Shown one piece after another: positions 18,028 through 26,890 of a stretch of DNA of 64,000 nt. Each line of letters opens with the position of its first letter. The first letter of the stretch is position 1. Under the pieces are notes generated by a model, which saw only the letters and a list, made by a program, of their open reading frames with translations, was not told where the DNA came from and searched no databases. The position numbers and the translations under genes are program-made. Location: positions 62,001-126,000 of the forward strand of contig NZ_JAESVD010000010.1 in NCBI RefSeq assembly GCF_016765635.1, in the 5' to 3' direction. This stretch comes from Shewanella schlegeliana. GTDB taxonomy: Bacteria; Pseudomonadota; Gammaproteobacteria; Enterobacterales; Shewanellaceae.

Positions 18028-19566
18028 ATGAAAATACGTTCTCAAATAGGTATGGTACTTAACCTTGATAAGTGTATCGGTTGCCATACTTGTTCAATTA
18101 CTTGTAAAAACGTATGGACGTCTCGCGAAGGCGTTGAGTACGCTTGGTTCAACAACGTTGAAACTAAGCCTGGTATTGGTTACCCCAAAGAGTGGGAAAA
18201 CCAAGATAAGTGGAATGGCGGCTGGGAGAGAAAGTCTAACGGTGATATTCAGCCTCGCATCGGTGGTAAGTATCGCGTACTGGCTAATATCTTTGCTAAC
18301 CCTGATATGCCAGAGATCGATGACTACTACGAGCCATTCGATTATGACTATCAGCACCTGCACACAGCACCGATTGTTGAGCATCAACCTACGGCGCGTC
18401 CACGTTCAGTTATCTCCGGTAAGCGTATGGAGAAAATTGAGTGGGGTCCAAACTGGGAAGAGATCTTAGGTACTGAGTTCGAGAAGCGCAGTAAAGACAA
18501 GAACTTCGACAATATGCAGAAAGATGTGTATGGCGAGTTCGAAAATACATTCATGATGTATCTTCCACGTCTTTGCGAGCACTGCTTGAACCCAGCTTGT
18601 GTCGCTTCATGTCCATCGGGTGCTATCTATAAGCGTGAAGAGGACGGCATCGTTCTTATCGACCAAGAGAAGTGTCGCGGTTGGAGAATGTGTATCTCAG
18701 GCTGCCCATACAAGAAGATCTACTACAACTGGAAGTCTGGTAAGTCAGAGAAGTGTATCTTCTGTTACCCACGTATCGAAGCCGGTATGCCAACCGTCTG
18801 TTCAGAGACCTGTGTGGGTCGTATCCGCTACTTGGGCGTACTGCTTTATGATGCAGACAAGATCAAAGAGGTGGCATCGACCGCTTCTGAGCAGGATCTG
18901 TATGAGAAGCAGCTGGAAGTTTTCCTAGACCCATTCGATCCAGCTGTGATTGAACAGGCTCGTAAGGACGGCGTTGCAGATTCTGTCATCCAGGCGGCTC
19001 AGAAGTCGCCAGTTTATAAGATGGCGATGGATTGGAAACTGGCACTGCCACTACACCCTGAGTACCGCACGCTACCTATGGTTTGGTATATCCCATCTCT
19101 GAGTCCAATTCAGAATGCAGCTGAGTCTGGCACATTAGGCAAAGCGGGTGTCATTCCAGATGTACGCTCACTGCGTATTCCTGTTAAGTACCTAGCTAAC
19201 TTGCTAACCGCAGGTGATGAGGCTCCGGTTATCACCGCGCTTGAGCGTATGCTGGCAATGCGTGCTTATAAGCGTGCTGAGAATGTCGAAGGTGTCGAAG
19301 ACCTAGAGGTACTGCAGCAAGTGGGCCTTACCAAGAAGCAGGCTGATGAGATGTATCGTTATCTTGCAATCGCTAACTACGAAGATCGTTACGTTATCCC
19401 AAGTGGACACCGTGAGATGAACGTACCAGAGGCCTATGGTGAGAAGAGCGGTTGTGGCTTCACCTTTGGTAATGGCTGTAGCGATGGCCATAACGGCGTC
19501 AATATGTTCGGCGGAAAGAAGGTTACTCGCCGTAATATCATTAAAACTGTGAGTGTGGAGGACTAA
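18028..19566 (+). CDS. narH: Respiratory nitrate reductase beta subunit NarH
   Basis: The 512-residue protein passes electrons from NarI to NarG through three [4Fe-4S] clusters and one [3Fe-4S] cluster. The cysteine groups are visible: CIGCHTCSITC near the N-terminus, CEHCLNPACVASCPSG (about 185-200), and CRGWRMCISGCPY, where Trp replaces a cysteine to make the [3Fe-4S] site, followed by CIFCYPR and VCSETC. The start has a strong AAGGAG site. Length and order match E. coli NarH. It lies between narG and narJ in a tight operon. Confidence 0.97.
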   Translation: MKIRSQIGMVLNLDKCIGCHTCSITCKNVWTSREGVEYAWFNNVETKPGIGYPKEWENQDKWNGGWERKSNGDIQPRIGGKYRVLANIFANPDMPEIDDYYEPFDYDYQHLHTAPIVEHQPTARPRSVISGKRMEKIEWGPNWEEILGTEFEKRSKDKNFDNMQKDVYGEFENTFMMYLPRLCEHCLNPACVASCPSGAIYKREEDGIVLIDQEKCRGWRMCISGCPYKKIYYNWKSGKSEKCIFCYPRIEAGMPTVCSETCVGRIRYLGVLLYDADKIKEVASTASEQDLYEKQLEVFLDPFDPAVIEQARKDGVADSVIQAAQKSPVYKMAMDWKLALPLHPEYRTLPMVWYIPSLSPIQNAAESGTLGKAGVIPDVRSLRIPVKYLANLLTAGDEAPVITALERMLAMRAYKRAENVEGVEDLEVLQQVGLTKKQADEMYRYLAIANYEDRYVIPSGHREMNVPEAYGEKSGCGFTFGNGCSDGHNGVNMFGGKKVTRRNIIKTVSVED

Positions 19567-19570
19567 TACT

Positions 19571-20305
19571 GTGCTAATCCTTAAAGTTGTTTCACGTCTA
19601 CTCGATTATCCAACAGAGGCACTATTTGGTGCTGCCGACGAGATGATCGCTATTGTGGAGCAGTCGGGTGAACTCAGTGTTGAAAGCCGTGCAGCGTTGG
19701 TGGATTTTATCCGCCAACTCTCTGCAAGGGATCTATATGACGCTCAAGAAAGTTACGACCTACTGTTTGATCGTGGTCGCGCACTTTCACTACTCTTGTT
19801 TGAACACGTGCACGGTGAGTCCCGTGACCGTGGTCAGGCGATGGTAGATCTTATGAACGTCTATAAGACCAATGGCTTTGAAGTTGATTCATCACAACTG
19901 CCAGATTATATCCCGCTATATCTTGAATATTTGAGCGAACAGTCTCCTGAATATGTTCAGGAGTGGCTCGGGGATATCTGCCATATTTTGACCATGCTGT
20001 CTGAACGATTGATCGATCGTGAATGCTATTACAGTGTGCTTCTTGATTCTCTTATCGAGGTGTCCGGCGTAGAAGTCGACCGCGTTGAGATTGCTGAAAA
20101 TGTCAGTAAAGAGGAGCGTGATGACACTGTAGAGGCAATTGATAAGGAGTGGGAGGATAAAGAGATCCGCTTTGATGACCCTATGGTTGGGCAATGCCCA
20201 AGCGCGGGAGTCCATCAATCGAAGAACTCGCTCGATCCCAATACTGTAAATCAAGTGCCTATTAAGTGGCATGACGCAGATGCTGCACAAGTTGCAGGAT
20301 TGTAA
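19571..20305 (+). CDS. narJ: Nitrate reductase assembly chaperone NarJ
   Basis: The 244-residue protein is the TorD/NarJ-family chaperone that holds apo-NarGH until the molybdenum cofactor and N-terminal cluster are inserted and NarI is joined. The start is a GTG at 19571, four bases after the narH stop, with GGAGG at 19557-19561. It gives the typical N-terminus LILKVVSRLLDYPTEALF. The helical region with the FEHVHGESRDRGQAM motif (about 75-90) is characteristic. The last 60 residues are acidic and look disordered, as in other NarJ proteins. Confidence 0.95.
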   Translation: MLILKVVSRLLDYPTEALFGAADEMIAIVEQSGELSVESRAALVDFIRQLSARDLYDAQESYDLLFDRGRALSLLLFEHVHGESRDRGQAMVDLMNVYKTNGFEVDSSQLPDYIPLYLEYLSEQSPEYVQEWLGDICHILTMLSERLIDRECYYSVLLDSLIEVSGVEVDRVEIAENVSKEERDDTVEAIDKEWEDKEIRFDDPMVGQCPSAGVHQSKNSLDPNTVNQVPIKWHDADAAQVAGL

Positions 20306-20315
20306 GGAGAAAATA

Positions 20316-20993
20316 ATGTCAAATTTAAATTTTTTATTGTTTGGGATCTATCCCTTTGTCGCCATCGCAGTCTTCTTTATCGGCTGTTGGATCCGCTACG
20401 ACCGTGAGCCCTATTCATGGAAGGCTGACTCGAGTCAGATATTCGATCAGAAGGGCTTCCGTTTGGCCAGCTACCTGTTCCATATCGGTGTCATCTTTAT
20501 CTTAGGTGGTCACTTCGTCGGTTTGTTAACGCCAGAGTCTATCTATCACCACTTTATCTCTACGCCTGATAAGCAGTTACTGGCTATGGTGAGTGGTGGC
20601 TTCTTCGGCATACTTTGCTTTATTGGTACAGTGATGTTGATTCGTCGTCGTTTAAACAATGACAGAGTGAAGGCGAATACCAAGCGTTCAGATCTCGTGG
20701 TGTTGTTCTTGCTGCTACTACAGGTCACTTTAGGCTTGTTGACGATTGTCGCATCGGCTCAGCACTTAGATGGCTCAGTTATGGTATTACTTGCAGATTG
20801 GGCGCAAAGCATCGTGACTCTGCAAGGAGTTCAAGCTACAGAGTCAATTGAGTCGGTCAATATTATCTATAAGTTGCATATCCTTGTAGGATTGACCTTG
20901 ATAATGATATTCCCATTCACCCGTTTGGTGCATGTGATTAGTGTTCCGGTGAAGTATTTCACCAGAGGTTATCAGATCGTTCGTCAGCGTTAG
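20316..20993 (+). CDS. narI: Respiratory nitrate reductase gamma subunit NarI (cytochrome b)
   Basis: The 225-residue membrane subunit oxidises quinol and carries two b hemes. Five membrane helices are evident. The heme ligands H56 and H66 lie in FHIGVIFILGGHF and H188 and H206 in the last two helices (LHILVGLT, RLVHV), at nearly the E. coli positions (56, 66, 187, 205). ATG 20316 follows AAGGAG at 20305-20310. An earlier in-frame ATG at 20271 overlaps narJ and would add a polar leader. It completes the narGHJI enzyme set. Confidence 0.96.
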   Translation: MSNLNFLLFGIYPFVAIAVFFIGCWIRYDREPYSWKADSSQIFDQKGFRLASYLFHIGVIFILGGHFVGLLTPESIYHHFISTPDKQLLAMVSGGFFGILCFIGTVMLIRRRLNNDRVKANTKRSDLVVLFLLLLQVTLGLLTIVASAQHLDGSVMVLLADWAQSIVTLQGVQATESIESVNIIYKLHILVGLTLIMIFPFTRLVHVISVPVKYFTRGYQIVRQR

Positions 20994-21148
20994 TTTTGCG
21001 CAAAGGGCTCAGTTAAGTAGGCAATACCTGCTTAAATTGAGCCCTGATGATTGTAATTAAGTGTGCAATCATCAAGTTTTATTTAGTGGGGATGGGTGAT
21101 GCATAGCGAGCCCAGCCCCTATAACAAAAAAGACAAGGTGATTTTCTT

Positions 21149-21964
21149 ATGGGTTCTTGTGGACAACATGCATCAGCAACGCCTTCTGAGCAGGCGTTAC
21201 CAGTCATTAGCGTGAATGGCGTTACCATTAAAGAAGAGGCGCTTGCGAACGAACTGCAGTATCACTCAAATAGTAATTTTGACGTAGTGGTTCAACAGGC
21301 AGGACAAACGTTGGTTATTCGTCAGTTGCTGATCGAGCAAGCGAAACAAAATGGTGTGGATGTTACTGCAGAAAATGAGGAACAGGCCATCCAGCAACTA
21401 CTGGCAGATAAAGTCGTTTATCAAGAGCCTAGCGAAGAGGATTGCCTGCGTTATTTTCAAAATAATCGAGAAAAATTTGTTACCGCTCCGCTATTGGAGG
21501 TTGACCATATTTTACTTCCTGCTCCAGCAGATGATGAAGATGCCAGAGAAGTTGCCAGACAAAACGCTGAAAATATATTGGTCCAGTTATCACAAGACAT
21601 TAGCGATTTCGCTGAGTTAGCGAAAAAGTACTCGGCCTGTCCTTCAAAGGAAACTGGCGGCTCACTTGGGCAGATCAGTAGCGGCCAGACGGTGCCGGAA
21701 TTTGAACAGCAACTAATGCAACATGGTGAAGGACTGGTTGAGCAACCACTGACTTCACGCTACGGTTTTCATGTCGTAAATATTGCCAGGAAAGTGGATG
21801 GCAAGCAGCTCGACTACAATATGGTTGCCGACAAGGTTAAAGGTTATCTGGTTCATAGAGCCTCTAGATTGGCTATTCAAGCCTATATTCATGGTTTGGT
21901 AGAGGTTGCCGAAATCGAAGGGATAGATGTTGGTTTTGCACCTGAGTTAAATATTCATCTATAG
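21149..21964 (+). CDS. Parvulin-type peptidyl-prolyl isomerase of the nar operon
   Basis: This 271-residue protein has an N-terminal helical segment (about 15-115, SurA/PpiD-like) and a PpiC/rotamase domain (about 118-215: VDHILLPAP, FAELAKKYSACPSKETGGSL, YGFHVVNI). The N-terminus MGSCGQHA lacks a hydrophobic signal, so it probably acts in the cytoplasm. A prolyl isomerase directly after narI is a recurring arrangement in pseudomonad nar operons, where it is thought to help enzyme maturation. Here it is 155 bases after narI and before the terminator at 22015-22045, so it is likely co-transcribed. NifM is a distant relative; nothing nif-like is present. Confidence 0.85.
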   Translation: MGSCGQHASATPSEQALPVISVNGVTIKEEALANELQYHSNSNFDVVVQQAGQTLVIRQLLIEQAKQNGVDVTAENEEQAIQQLLADKVVYQEPSEEDCLRYFQNNREKFVTAPLLEVDHILLPAPADDEDAREVARQNAENILVQLSQDISDFAELAKKYSACPSKETGGSLGQISSGQTVPEFEQQLMQHGEGLVEQPLTSRYGFHVVNIARKVDGKQLDYNMVADKVKGYLVHRASRLAIQAYIHGLVEVAEIEGIDVGFAPELNIHL

Positions 21965-22010
21965 GTTTTGCTCCTATTACTCAACTGTCGTTTGGATATG
22001 ACAGTATGTC

Positions 22011-22508
22011 TCAGCCCCTACCGTTAATAACGTAGGGGTTTTTTTCTCTAAATGACCCCACCGCCATCGCGATAGACAGCAAGATGATGGCATTGAAGAA
22101 CACCGGCACGATGATGAAGTAGTACCCCAGCTCGTGAACTGTGTTACCACCAATAACCGCAGTGACCGCTGTCGCGCCTCCTGGCGGGTGCATTGAGTCG
22201 GTAAGGTGCATCGCTAACATAGCGAGTCCAATAGCCACTGACGAGGCTACAACAGCATTCGGGATTAAATAATAGGCAGAGATCCCGATAAAGGCAGCAA
22301 TGAGGTGACCACCAATCAGTGGCCATGGTTGAGAGACCGGACTGTGGGGAATGGCAAATATCAGCATGGCCGATGCTCCCGTAGAAGCGAGCACCATTGG
22401 CATATCGTTAGCTTCTAAAATGCTGTTACTGAAAAAAGAAGCGCAAAGGGTGGCAAAAAAAGCCCCAATGATTGATGCAATGACTTCTGTGTTGGACATT
22501 TTTTTCAT
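22011..22508 (-). CDS. HPP-family integral membrane protein
   Basis: The 165-residue protein has four hydrophobic segments and the family signature SMHPPGGA (about 106-113), which gives HPP proteins their name, plus the conserved STGASAMLIFAIP. Members in cyanobacteria and plastids have been linked to nitrite transport, which fits its place in a nitrate locus, but bacterial roles are largely unproven. It faces the nar operon. Its last codons (NPYVINGRG) are encoded by the same bases that form the + strand terminator after the prolyl isomerase gene. No strong ribosome site is visible before ATG 22508; ATG 22499 is the alternative. Confidence 0.82.
   Translation of the reverse strand: MKKMSNTEVIASIIGAFFATLCASFFSNSILEANDMPMVLASTGASAMLIFAIPHSPVSQPWPLIGGHLIAAFIGISAYYLIPNAVVASSVAIGLAMLAMHLTDSMHPPGGATAVTAVIGGNTVHELGYYFIIVPVFFNAIILLSIAMAVGSFREKNPYVINGRG
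22015..22045 (+). terminator. Terminator of the nar operon, inside the HPP coding end
   Basis: CCCCTAC (22015-22021) pairs with GTAGGGG (22032-22038) and is followed by seven T on the plus strand. It lies 50 bases after the prolyl isomerase stop and overlaps the last codons of the convergent HPP gene. Confidence 0.85.
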
Positions 22509-22720
22509 AAGTGTCGACTGCTTTTTCTTGTCCGTTAATTAGTCATAAGCATAGTTTAGTAATAGGAAATTACTAATTAATTCAATATGAATGCTGACAA
22601 TTTTGGTCGGTTGCTGCAGTTATTTGGCTATGAGGTATATGAAGATTGATTGCCGCTGGTGGGCTTGCGAAGTGATAGATGATAGCTGAAGAAGAATGTC
22701 TCAGGAATGTGTTAAAGCAA

Positions 22721-22748
22721 AGGGCATCTATTAGCATAAAGATGCCCT
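22721..22748 (-). terminator. Hairpin after the transporter-kinase operon
   Basis: AGGGCATCT (22721-22729) pairs with AGATGCCCT (22740-22748), a 9-bp stem 32 bases beyond the stop of the 136-residue gene. On the minus strand only TTT follows, so it is a modest terminator. The rest of 22509-22780 shows no gene. Confidence 0.5.
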
Positions 22749-22780
22749 GTCACTTACTGGTCTCTCGTCTTGGGCTCAGA

Positions 22781-23191
22781 CTAAGTATTTGACTCTATCT
22801 CAATTGGGTTTTCTTCACGGTCAAATACCACGTATCTTCCAACACCATTGCCTGTTTCCACATCATTGGCCATCTTATTCAAAAACTGTTCTGCATCGTC
22901 TGAGCTAGGAGCCTGCTCCTCTTCACCACTTAGGCTAGCGATGAAAAGAAAGTTCCAGCTCTTATTGATGTTGTCTGCTTCCTCGACCAGAGCGGCAAAT
23001 GAGGCGATCTCCTCGGGTAACTTATCGACACACATTACTGGGCTAATCGTGCCTTTTTGGTGCTTTTTACTTTTCTTAGGATTGACGGATTCTGCGTTGG
23101 CAAATAGTAACAAGAGTCGTTGTGGATTGGATTGATTCTTTGTCATTTTTAGTAATTCGTCGAAATTCGCAATCATCGTATTTTTACTCAT
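22781..23191 (-). CDS. Small conserved acidic protein of nitrate operons
   Basis: The 136-residue protein is cytoplasmic and acidic at its C-terminus. Features include NPQRLLLLFANAE (about 22-34), SPVMCVDKLPEEIASFAALV (about 50-69), and APSSDDAEQFLNKM (about 93-106). I recognise the pattern as a conserved proteobacterial family sometimes mislabelled as a ribonucleotide reductase alpha subunit. It has no reductase residues and is far too short, so that label should be ignored. It follows the phosphatase-kinase gene by 13 bases and is probably translated from the same message. Its role is unknown; an accessory or substrate of the kinase is only a guess. Confidence 0.65.
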   Translation of the reverse strand: MSKNTMIANFDELLKMTKNQSNPQRLLLLFANAESVNPKKSKKHQKGTISPVMCVDKLPEEIASFAALVEEADNINKSWNFLFIASLSGEEEQAPSSDDAEQFLNKMANDVETGNGVGRYVVFDREENPIEIESNT

Positions 23192-23204
23192 CTAGGTAGT
23201 TGTT

Positions 23205-24935
23205 TTAGTTATGTTTGAACATTGCTATTACAAGTAGCAGCATTAAGATCCAGAATCCGGATAACAGTTGCCAAAATAGGATTTGGCTCTTGTTCTTTCG
23301 GATTTTCGGATCGTCTCTTAAGTAATTTGAATTAGGATTTTTTAGATCCTTCAGAAAGTCTTCTATACGCTGATATCTATGTTCTAAATCAAACATGACA
23401 CCGCGCTGCAGCGTTCTATCAAACCAGACGGGGATCATTGGGTTTAGGGTGTTAGCTGGGATATAACGTAATCTGTCATATTCAAATGCGGTTTGGCACT
23501 CTTCAATTTTTCCCCCATAGGGAAGTGCGCCACAAAATAGCTCGTAAGTAATGGTCGCCAAGGCATACAGATCGCCTTGGATGCCGGTATTTTTTCCAAG
23601 GAGGTACTTGGGGTCGGAGTAACTAGCGGTGCCGAGCACACCGTCGTGTTCCAGTGGAATAAATATTTCAGCGACTCCAGCAACAAATACCGAGCCAAAA
23701 TCAACAATTTTGATATTCAGATCCTTGTCGATGATGATATTAGCCGGCTTTAAGTCTTGGTGTATGGTTTCCATCTTATGGAATTCATTTAAGCCTTTGG
23801 CAATCTCTTCGACAATGGATATTGCAGTCTTAGGTTTTGGAAAGCGGTTTTGTTGCATCCATTTATCGAGTGATATGCCGTCGACATATTCCATTAGATA
23901 GTACAGACAGGTTCTTTTTCTTTTCTGCTCAATGACCTTAACCACGTAAGGACTGTTGATTCTTTTTCCGATCCACTCTTCCTGTATAAACCTGTCTATG
24001 TAGCCAGCATCGTCTTCGAAATTCACGGAGGGGGTTTTCATTACCATCAGCTCACCCGTCTCTGTGTCTTTCACTAGGTAGATCTGGCTTCTGCTGCTGG
24101 CAAACAGCTCTTTAATCACCTTGTACCCATCTAACTTTACCCCCGTGTCTAATGGGGGAGGGAAAGGGAGCATGGTGAGCTTGGAGTTGTAGTCATTGAG
24201 ACTCTCATTGGGGAGAGATATCACTTCTCCAATGATGCCGCTGACGTTGTCATCACTGCCGTTTTCTAGCGCTAAATAGGCTAATTGATCAATCTTTTGC
24301 TGTGGAGAGGTTGAGTCAGACAGGGTTTTTACTAGAATTTCTTCATCCACAAAGTCATGGATACCGTCTGAGGTTAGCAGGAGTTGGTCACCCTTGATTA
24401 AATTGAGGCTGCTGTAATCAATCTGTAAGCAGTTATCCATCCCTAGCGCTCTAGATAGAAAGCTCTTTCCAGAAGCGATACTTGCAATATGATCACGGGT
24501 CAGTTGACTCAGTTCACCGTTACGAAATAGGTAAGCTCGGCTGTCACCAACATGGAAGTAATGGCAGGTTTGTGACTTAATCACCATTCCTGTAAACGTG
24601 GTTAGATAGCCTTTCTCTTCATTTGCAAACTCATGGCTACGCTTGAAAAGCGTAATGTTAATACTGGAGAGAAGCTTTTGTCCGGCATGTTTAACAGACC
24701 AGGTATCTGGTGTTGGATAGTAATCTTCGATAAAACGTTTAACGGCTGTTTCGCTGGCATCCTTTCCAGCTTCGGCGCTACTTACACCATCAGCAACAGC
24801 CAAAATAATCCCTTTCCCCTCAAGTTGTCTCTCCTCTTGTGGGGAAAAAAAGCCAACAGCATCTTCATTTATCTCTTTTAAGCCACGGGTGGTGTGGCTA
24901 GCAAGAGCGATAGTAAGCTTTTTTTTATGGGTCAT
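23205..24935 (-). CDS. PP2C phosphatase-Ser/Thr kinase fusion
   Basis: The 576-residue protein joins a PP2C-type phosphatase (about 8-245: metal-binding NEDAVGFF, VADGVSSAEAGKDAS, VGDSRAYLF, LLTSDGIHDF, DNVSG) to a Hanks-type kinase (about 275-540: Lys in MVMKTP, DLKPANIIID, DFGSVF, APE-like SDPKY). A C-terminal membrane helix (about 550-572) anchors it. The catalytic loop reads IHQDLKPAN, so Gln replaces the usual HRD arginine. The glycine-rich loop is poor (ELFASSRSQIYLV), so kinase activity may be atypical. It lies 60 bases after a nitrate transporter gene, an arrangement known in pseudomonads beside nasA. Control of nitrate uptake by phosphorylation is plausible but unproven. Confidence 0.85.
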   Translation of the reverse strand: MTHKKKLTIALASHTTRGLKEINEDAVGFFSPQEERQLEGKGIILAVADGVSSAEAGKDASETAVKRFIEDYYPTPDTWSVKHAGQKLLSSINITLFKRSHEFANEEKGYLTTFTGMVIKSQTCHYFHVGDSRAYLFRNGELSQLTRDHIASIASGKSFLSRALGMDNCLQIDYSSLNLIKGDQLLLTSDGIHDFVDEEILVKTLSDSTSPQQKIDQLAYLALENGSDDNVSGIIGEVISLPNESLNDYNSKLTMLPFPPPLDTGVKLDGYKVIKELFASSRSQIYLVKDTETGELMVMKTPSVNFEDDAGYIDRFIQEEWIGKRINSPYVVKVIEQKRKRTCLYYLMEYVDGISLDKWMQQNRFPKPKTAISIVEEIAKGLNEFHKMETIHQDLKPANIIIDKDLNIKIVDFGSVFVAGVAEIFIPLEHDGVLGTASYSDPKYLLGKNTGIQGDLYALATITYELFCGALPYGGKIEECQTAFEYDRLRYIPANTLNPMIPVWFDRTLQRGVMFDLEHRYQRIEDFLKDLKNPNSNYLRDDPKIRKNKSQILFWQLLSGFWILMLLLVIAMFKHN

Positions 24936-24995
24936 TTCCTATCCTGAGATGCTGTTGTTTAGGTTAAGCTGCTAGTGTTAACAGCTTAACTGTAA

Positions 24996-26471
24996 CTAAT
25001 CAACATCAATTAACTCAACAGTGCCATCTTCATTAACCTCTGCCATATGGCCTTTTGGCTCACTAAGGAAGAGTACGGCTAAGAACATCACGGCTGACGA
25101 GGCAGAGATGACCATAAAGAAGGTACTGTAATCAACAAATGACAACACGGTTAAATAGATCACCGCACCGACATTACCGTATGCTCCCGTCATACCGGCT
25201 ATTTGGCCTGTCATTCGACGTTTAACCAGTGGCACGATGGCAAATACAGCACCTTCACCCGCTTGCACGAAGAAAGAGCAGATCATCGTCGCCATCACCG
25301 CGAAGGGGATGAACCAGGTTCCGTCTATCTGACTCAGCATGGCATAGCCTAATGTGAGACCCCCAATGAAAATCATCAAAGAATGACGGCGACCAAATTT
25401 ATCACTGAACCAGCCACCAGTTGGGCGAGCAACTAGGTTCATAAAGGCGAATCCTGACGCCAACAAGCCCGCTTTAACAGGATCCAGACCTTCGAATGTA
25501 TCTAGGAAGAACAGCGGTAGCATAGAGACTACGGCAAGCTCTGAACCAAAGGTAACAAAGTAAGCGACGTTCAAGATTGCAACTTGCTTGAATTCATACT
25601 TATCAATATCAGGCACACCCTTGGTGAGGTTCTCTTTATTTACGCGCCAGATTGAATTGAGCTGTATAAAGAATAAAACAATAAGACCAGCCCACATTAG
25701 GTACATGGTTTCTGTTGCGTAAAGGTTTACGCCAGCTGGAGATAGCTTCCATGCTAAAACGGCCAATGCGATATACATTGGCACATTCATGCCTAGATAG
25801 AAGAAGAAGTCTTTCCAACTAGTGACTTCCAGTCCGCCAGATTTCTTTGGCTTAAAGTAGGTTGAGCCTTTAGGCGTGTTGCGGGCCATTACATAGAAGA
25901 AGATACCGTAGAGTCCAGCGGCAACACCGGTTAAGCCCAGTGCATATCGCCATCCGTCATCACCACCGAAAGCATAGGCGATGGTGGGAAGTGTCATGGC
26001 GGCGGCTGCCGAACCAAAGTTACCCCATCCACCGTAGATACCCTCAGCAATACCTACCTGTTTGGCTGGAAACCACTCACCCACTAGGCGGATGCCGATC
26101 ACGAAGCCCGCGCCGACAAAACCGAGCAGGAATCGGAAGAAGGCGAGTTGTTCAAAGCTGGTCGCTGTGGCAAAGGTAAGACAGATCCCTGAAGAAAGGA
26201 TTAACAGGCCGCTGTAAATGATCCGCGGACCAAACTTGTCAACGAGGATCCCGATAATGATTCGCGCCGGAATCGTTAATGCCACGTTCAGAATGAGCAG
26301 AGCTTTGACTTGATCACTTGTTAGGTCAAAAGCCTCTTTGATAAAGACCATCAAGGGGGCATGACTGAACCACACCACAAAGGTTAGGAAAAACGCAAAC
26401 CAAGTAATATGGAGCATTTTAATTTTAGGATCCGCCAGATTTAGCAGATTCATTCTTCCGTTATTTTGCAT
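24996..26471 (-). CDS. NasA/NarK-type nitrate transporter (third of three)
   Basis: The 491-residue MFS protein has the family arginines (PARIIIGILVDKFG and VARPTGGWFSDKFG) and both nitrate signatures (EGIYGGWGNFGSAAAAMTLP and GMTGAYGNVGAVIY). Twelve helices are evident, with a long insertion after helix 6. Its wording is closer to the NasA/NrtP branch than to the two NarK proteins upstream. ATG 26471 has GGAG seven bases upstream. It is first in an operon with the phosphatase-kinase and the acidic protein, and an FNR box lies 88 bases before it. So although NasA is an assimilatory name, anaerobic expression is expected here. No nitrite reductase gene is in the window. Confidence 0.87.
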   Translation of the reverse strand: MQNNGRMNLLNLADPKIKMLHITWFAFFLTFVVWFSHAPLMVFIKEAFDLTSDQVKALLILNVALTIPARIIIGILVDKFGPRIIYSGLLILSSGICLTFATATSFEQLAFFRFLLGFVGAGFVIGIRLVGEWFPAKQVGIAEGIYGGWGNFGSAAAAMTLPTIAYAFGGDDGWRYALGLTGVAAGLYGIFFYVMARNTPKGSTYFKPKKSGGLEVTSWKDFFFYLGMNVPMYIALAVLAWKLSPAGVNLYATETMYLMWAGLIVLFFIQLNSIWRVNKENLTKGVPDIDKYEFKQVAILNVAYFVTFGSELAVVSMLPLFFLDTFEGLDPVKAGLLASGFAFMNLVARPTGGWFSDKFGRRHSLMIFIGGLTLGYAMLSQIDGTWFIPFAVMATMICSFFVQAGEGAVFAIVPLVKRRMTGQIAGMTGAYGNVGAVIYLTVLSFVDYSTFFMVISASSAVMFLAVLFLSEPKGHMAEVNEDGTVELIDVD

Positions 26472-26552
26472 ACGTCGACTCCAGAAGGTTTTATGCGCGT
26501 AATTATGTAGTTGTGATGCTCGGTATTGTTGATCATATGTTTAAAAGGTGTG

Positions 26553-26566
26553 TTGATCTGTGTCAA
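26553..26566 (-). promoter_or_regulatory. FNR/ANR box upstream of the nitrate transporter-kinase operon
   Basis: TTGAT-CTGT-GTCAA matches the FNR palindrome TTGAT-N4-ATCAA at nine of ten positions. Centre 26559.5 is 88 bases upstream of the transporter start; an FNR-activated start at -41.5 would lie near 26518. It is the best-matching FNR site I saw in the window. Confidence 0.7.
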
Positions 26567-26890
26567 GTGCGGAGTTCTTGTGTGATGAAGATCTCAAATT
26601 ATTTTCATGTGTGATTTTGATAGGGGTGAGCTTTGGATGTTGGCTTAAGGTGCGGAAAATATAAGGGTTTTTATTTTTATCTGAATTGATGGCTAAAATT
26701 GAAGCCATAAAAACAGAAGTTCTTGGCCCCTCAGCTATTACTGGTGGCTTGTAATTTATAACTGCAATGGTGTAGGAGACATTTGAGAGCGGAATTTCAA
26801 AAGCTGAATCTAGGTTAAGGACTTTCTTATATTTTGCGAGTAATATCTCGCGCCTGCTGCGCTCTCCATCTTGATTGGGAGAGACTAACC

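Noticed and set aside
22781..23191. Ribonucleotide reductase alpha subunit label
   Set aside because: The protein is 136 residues and has none of the catalytic cysteines or domains.
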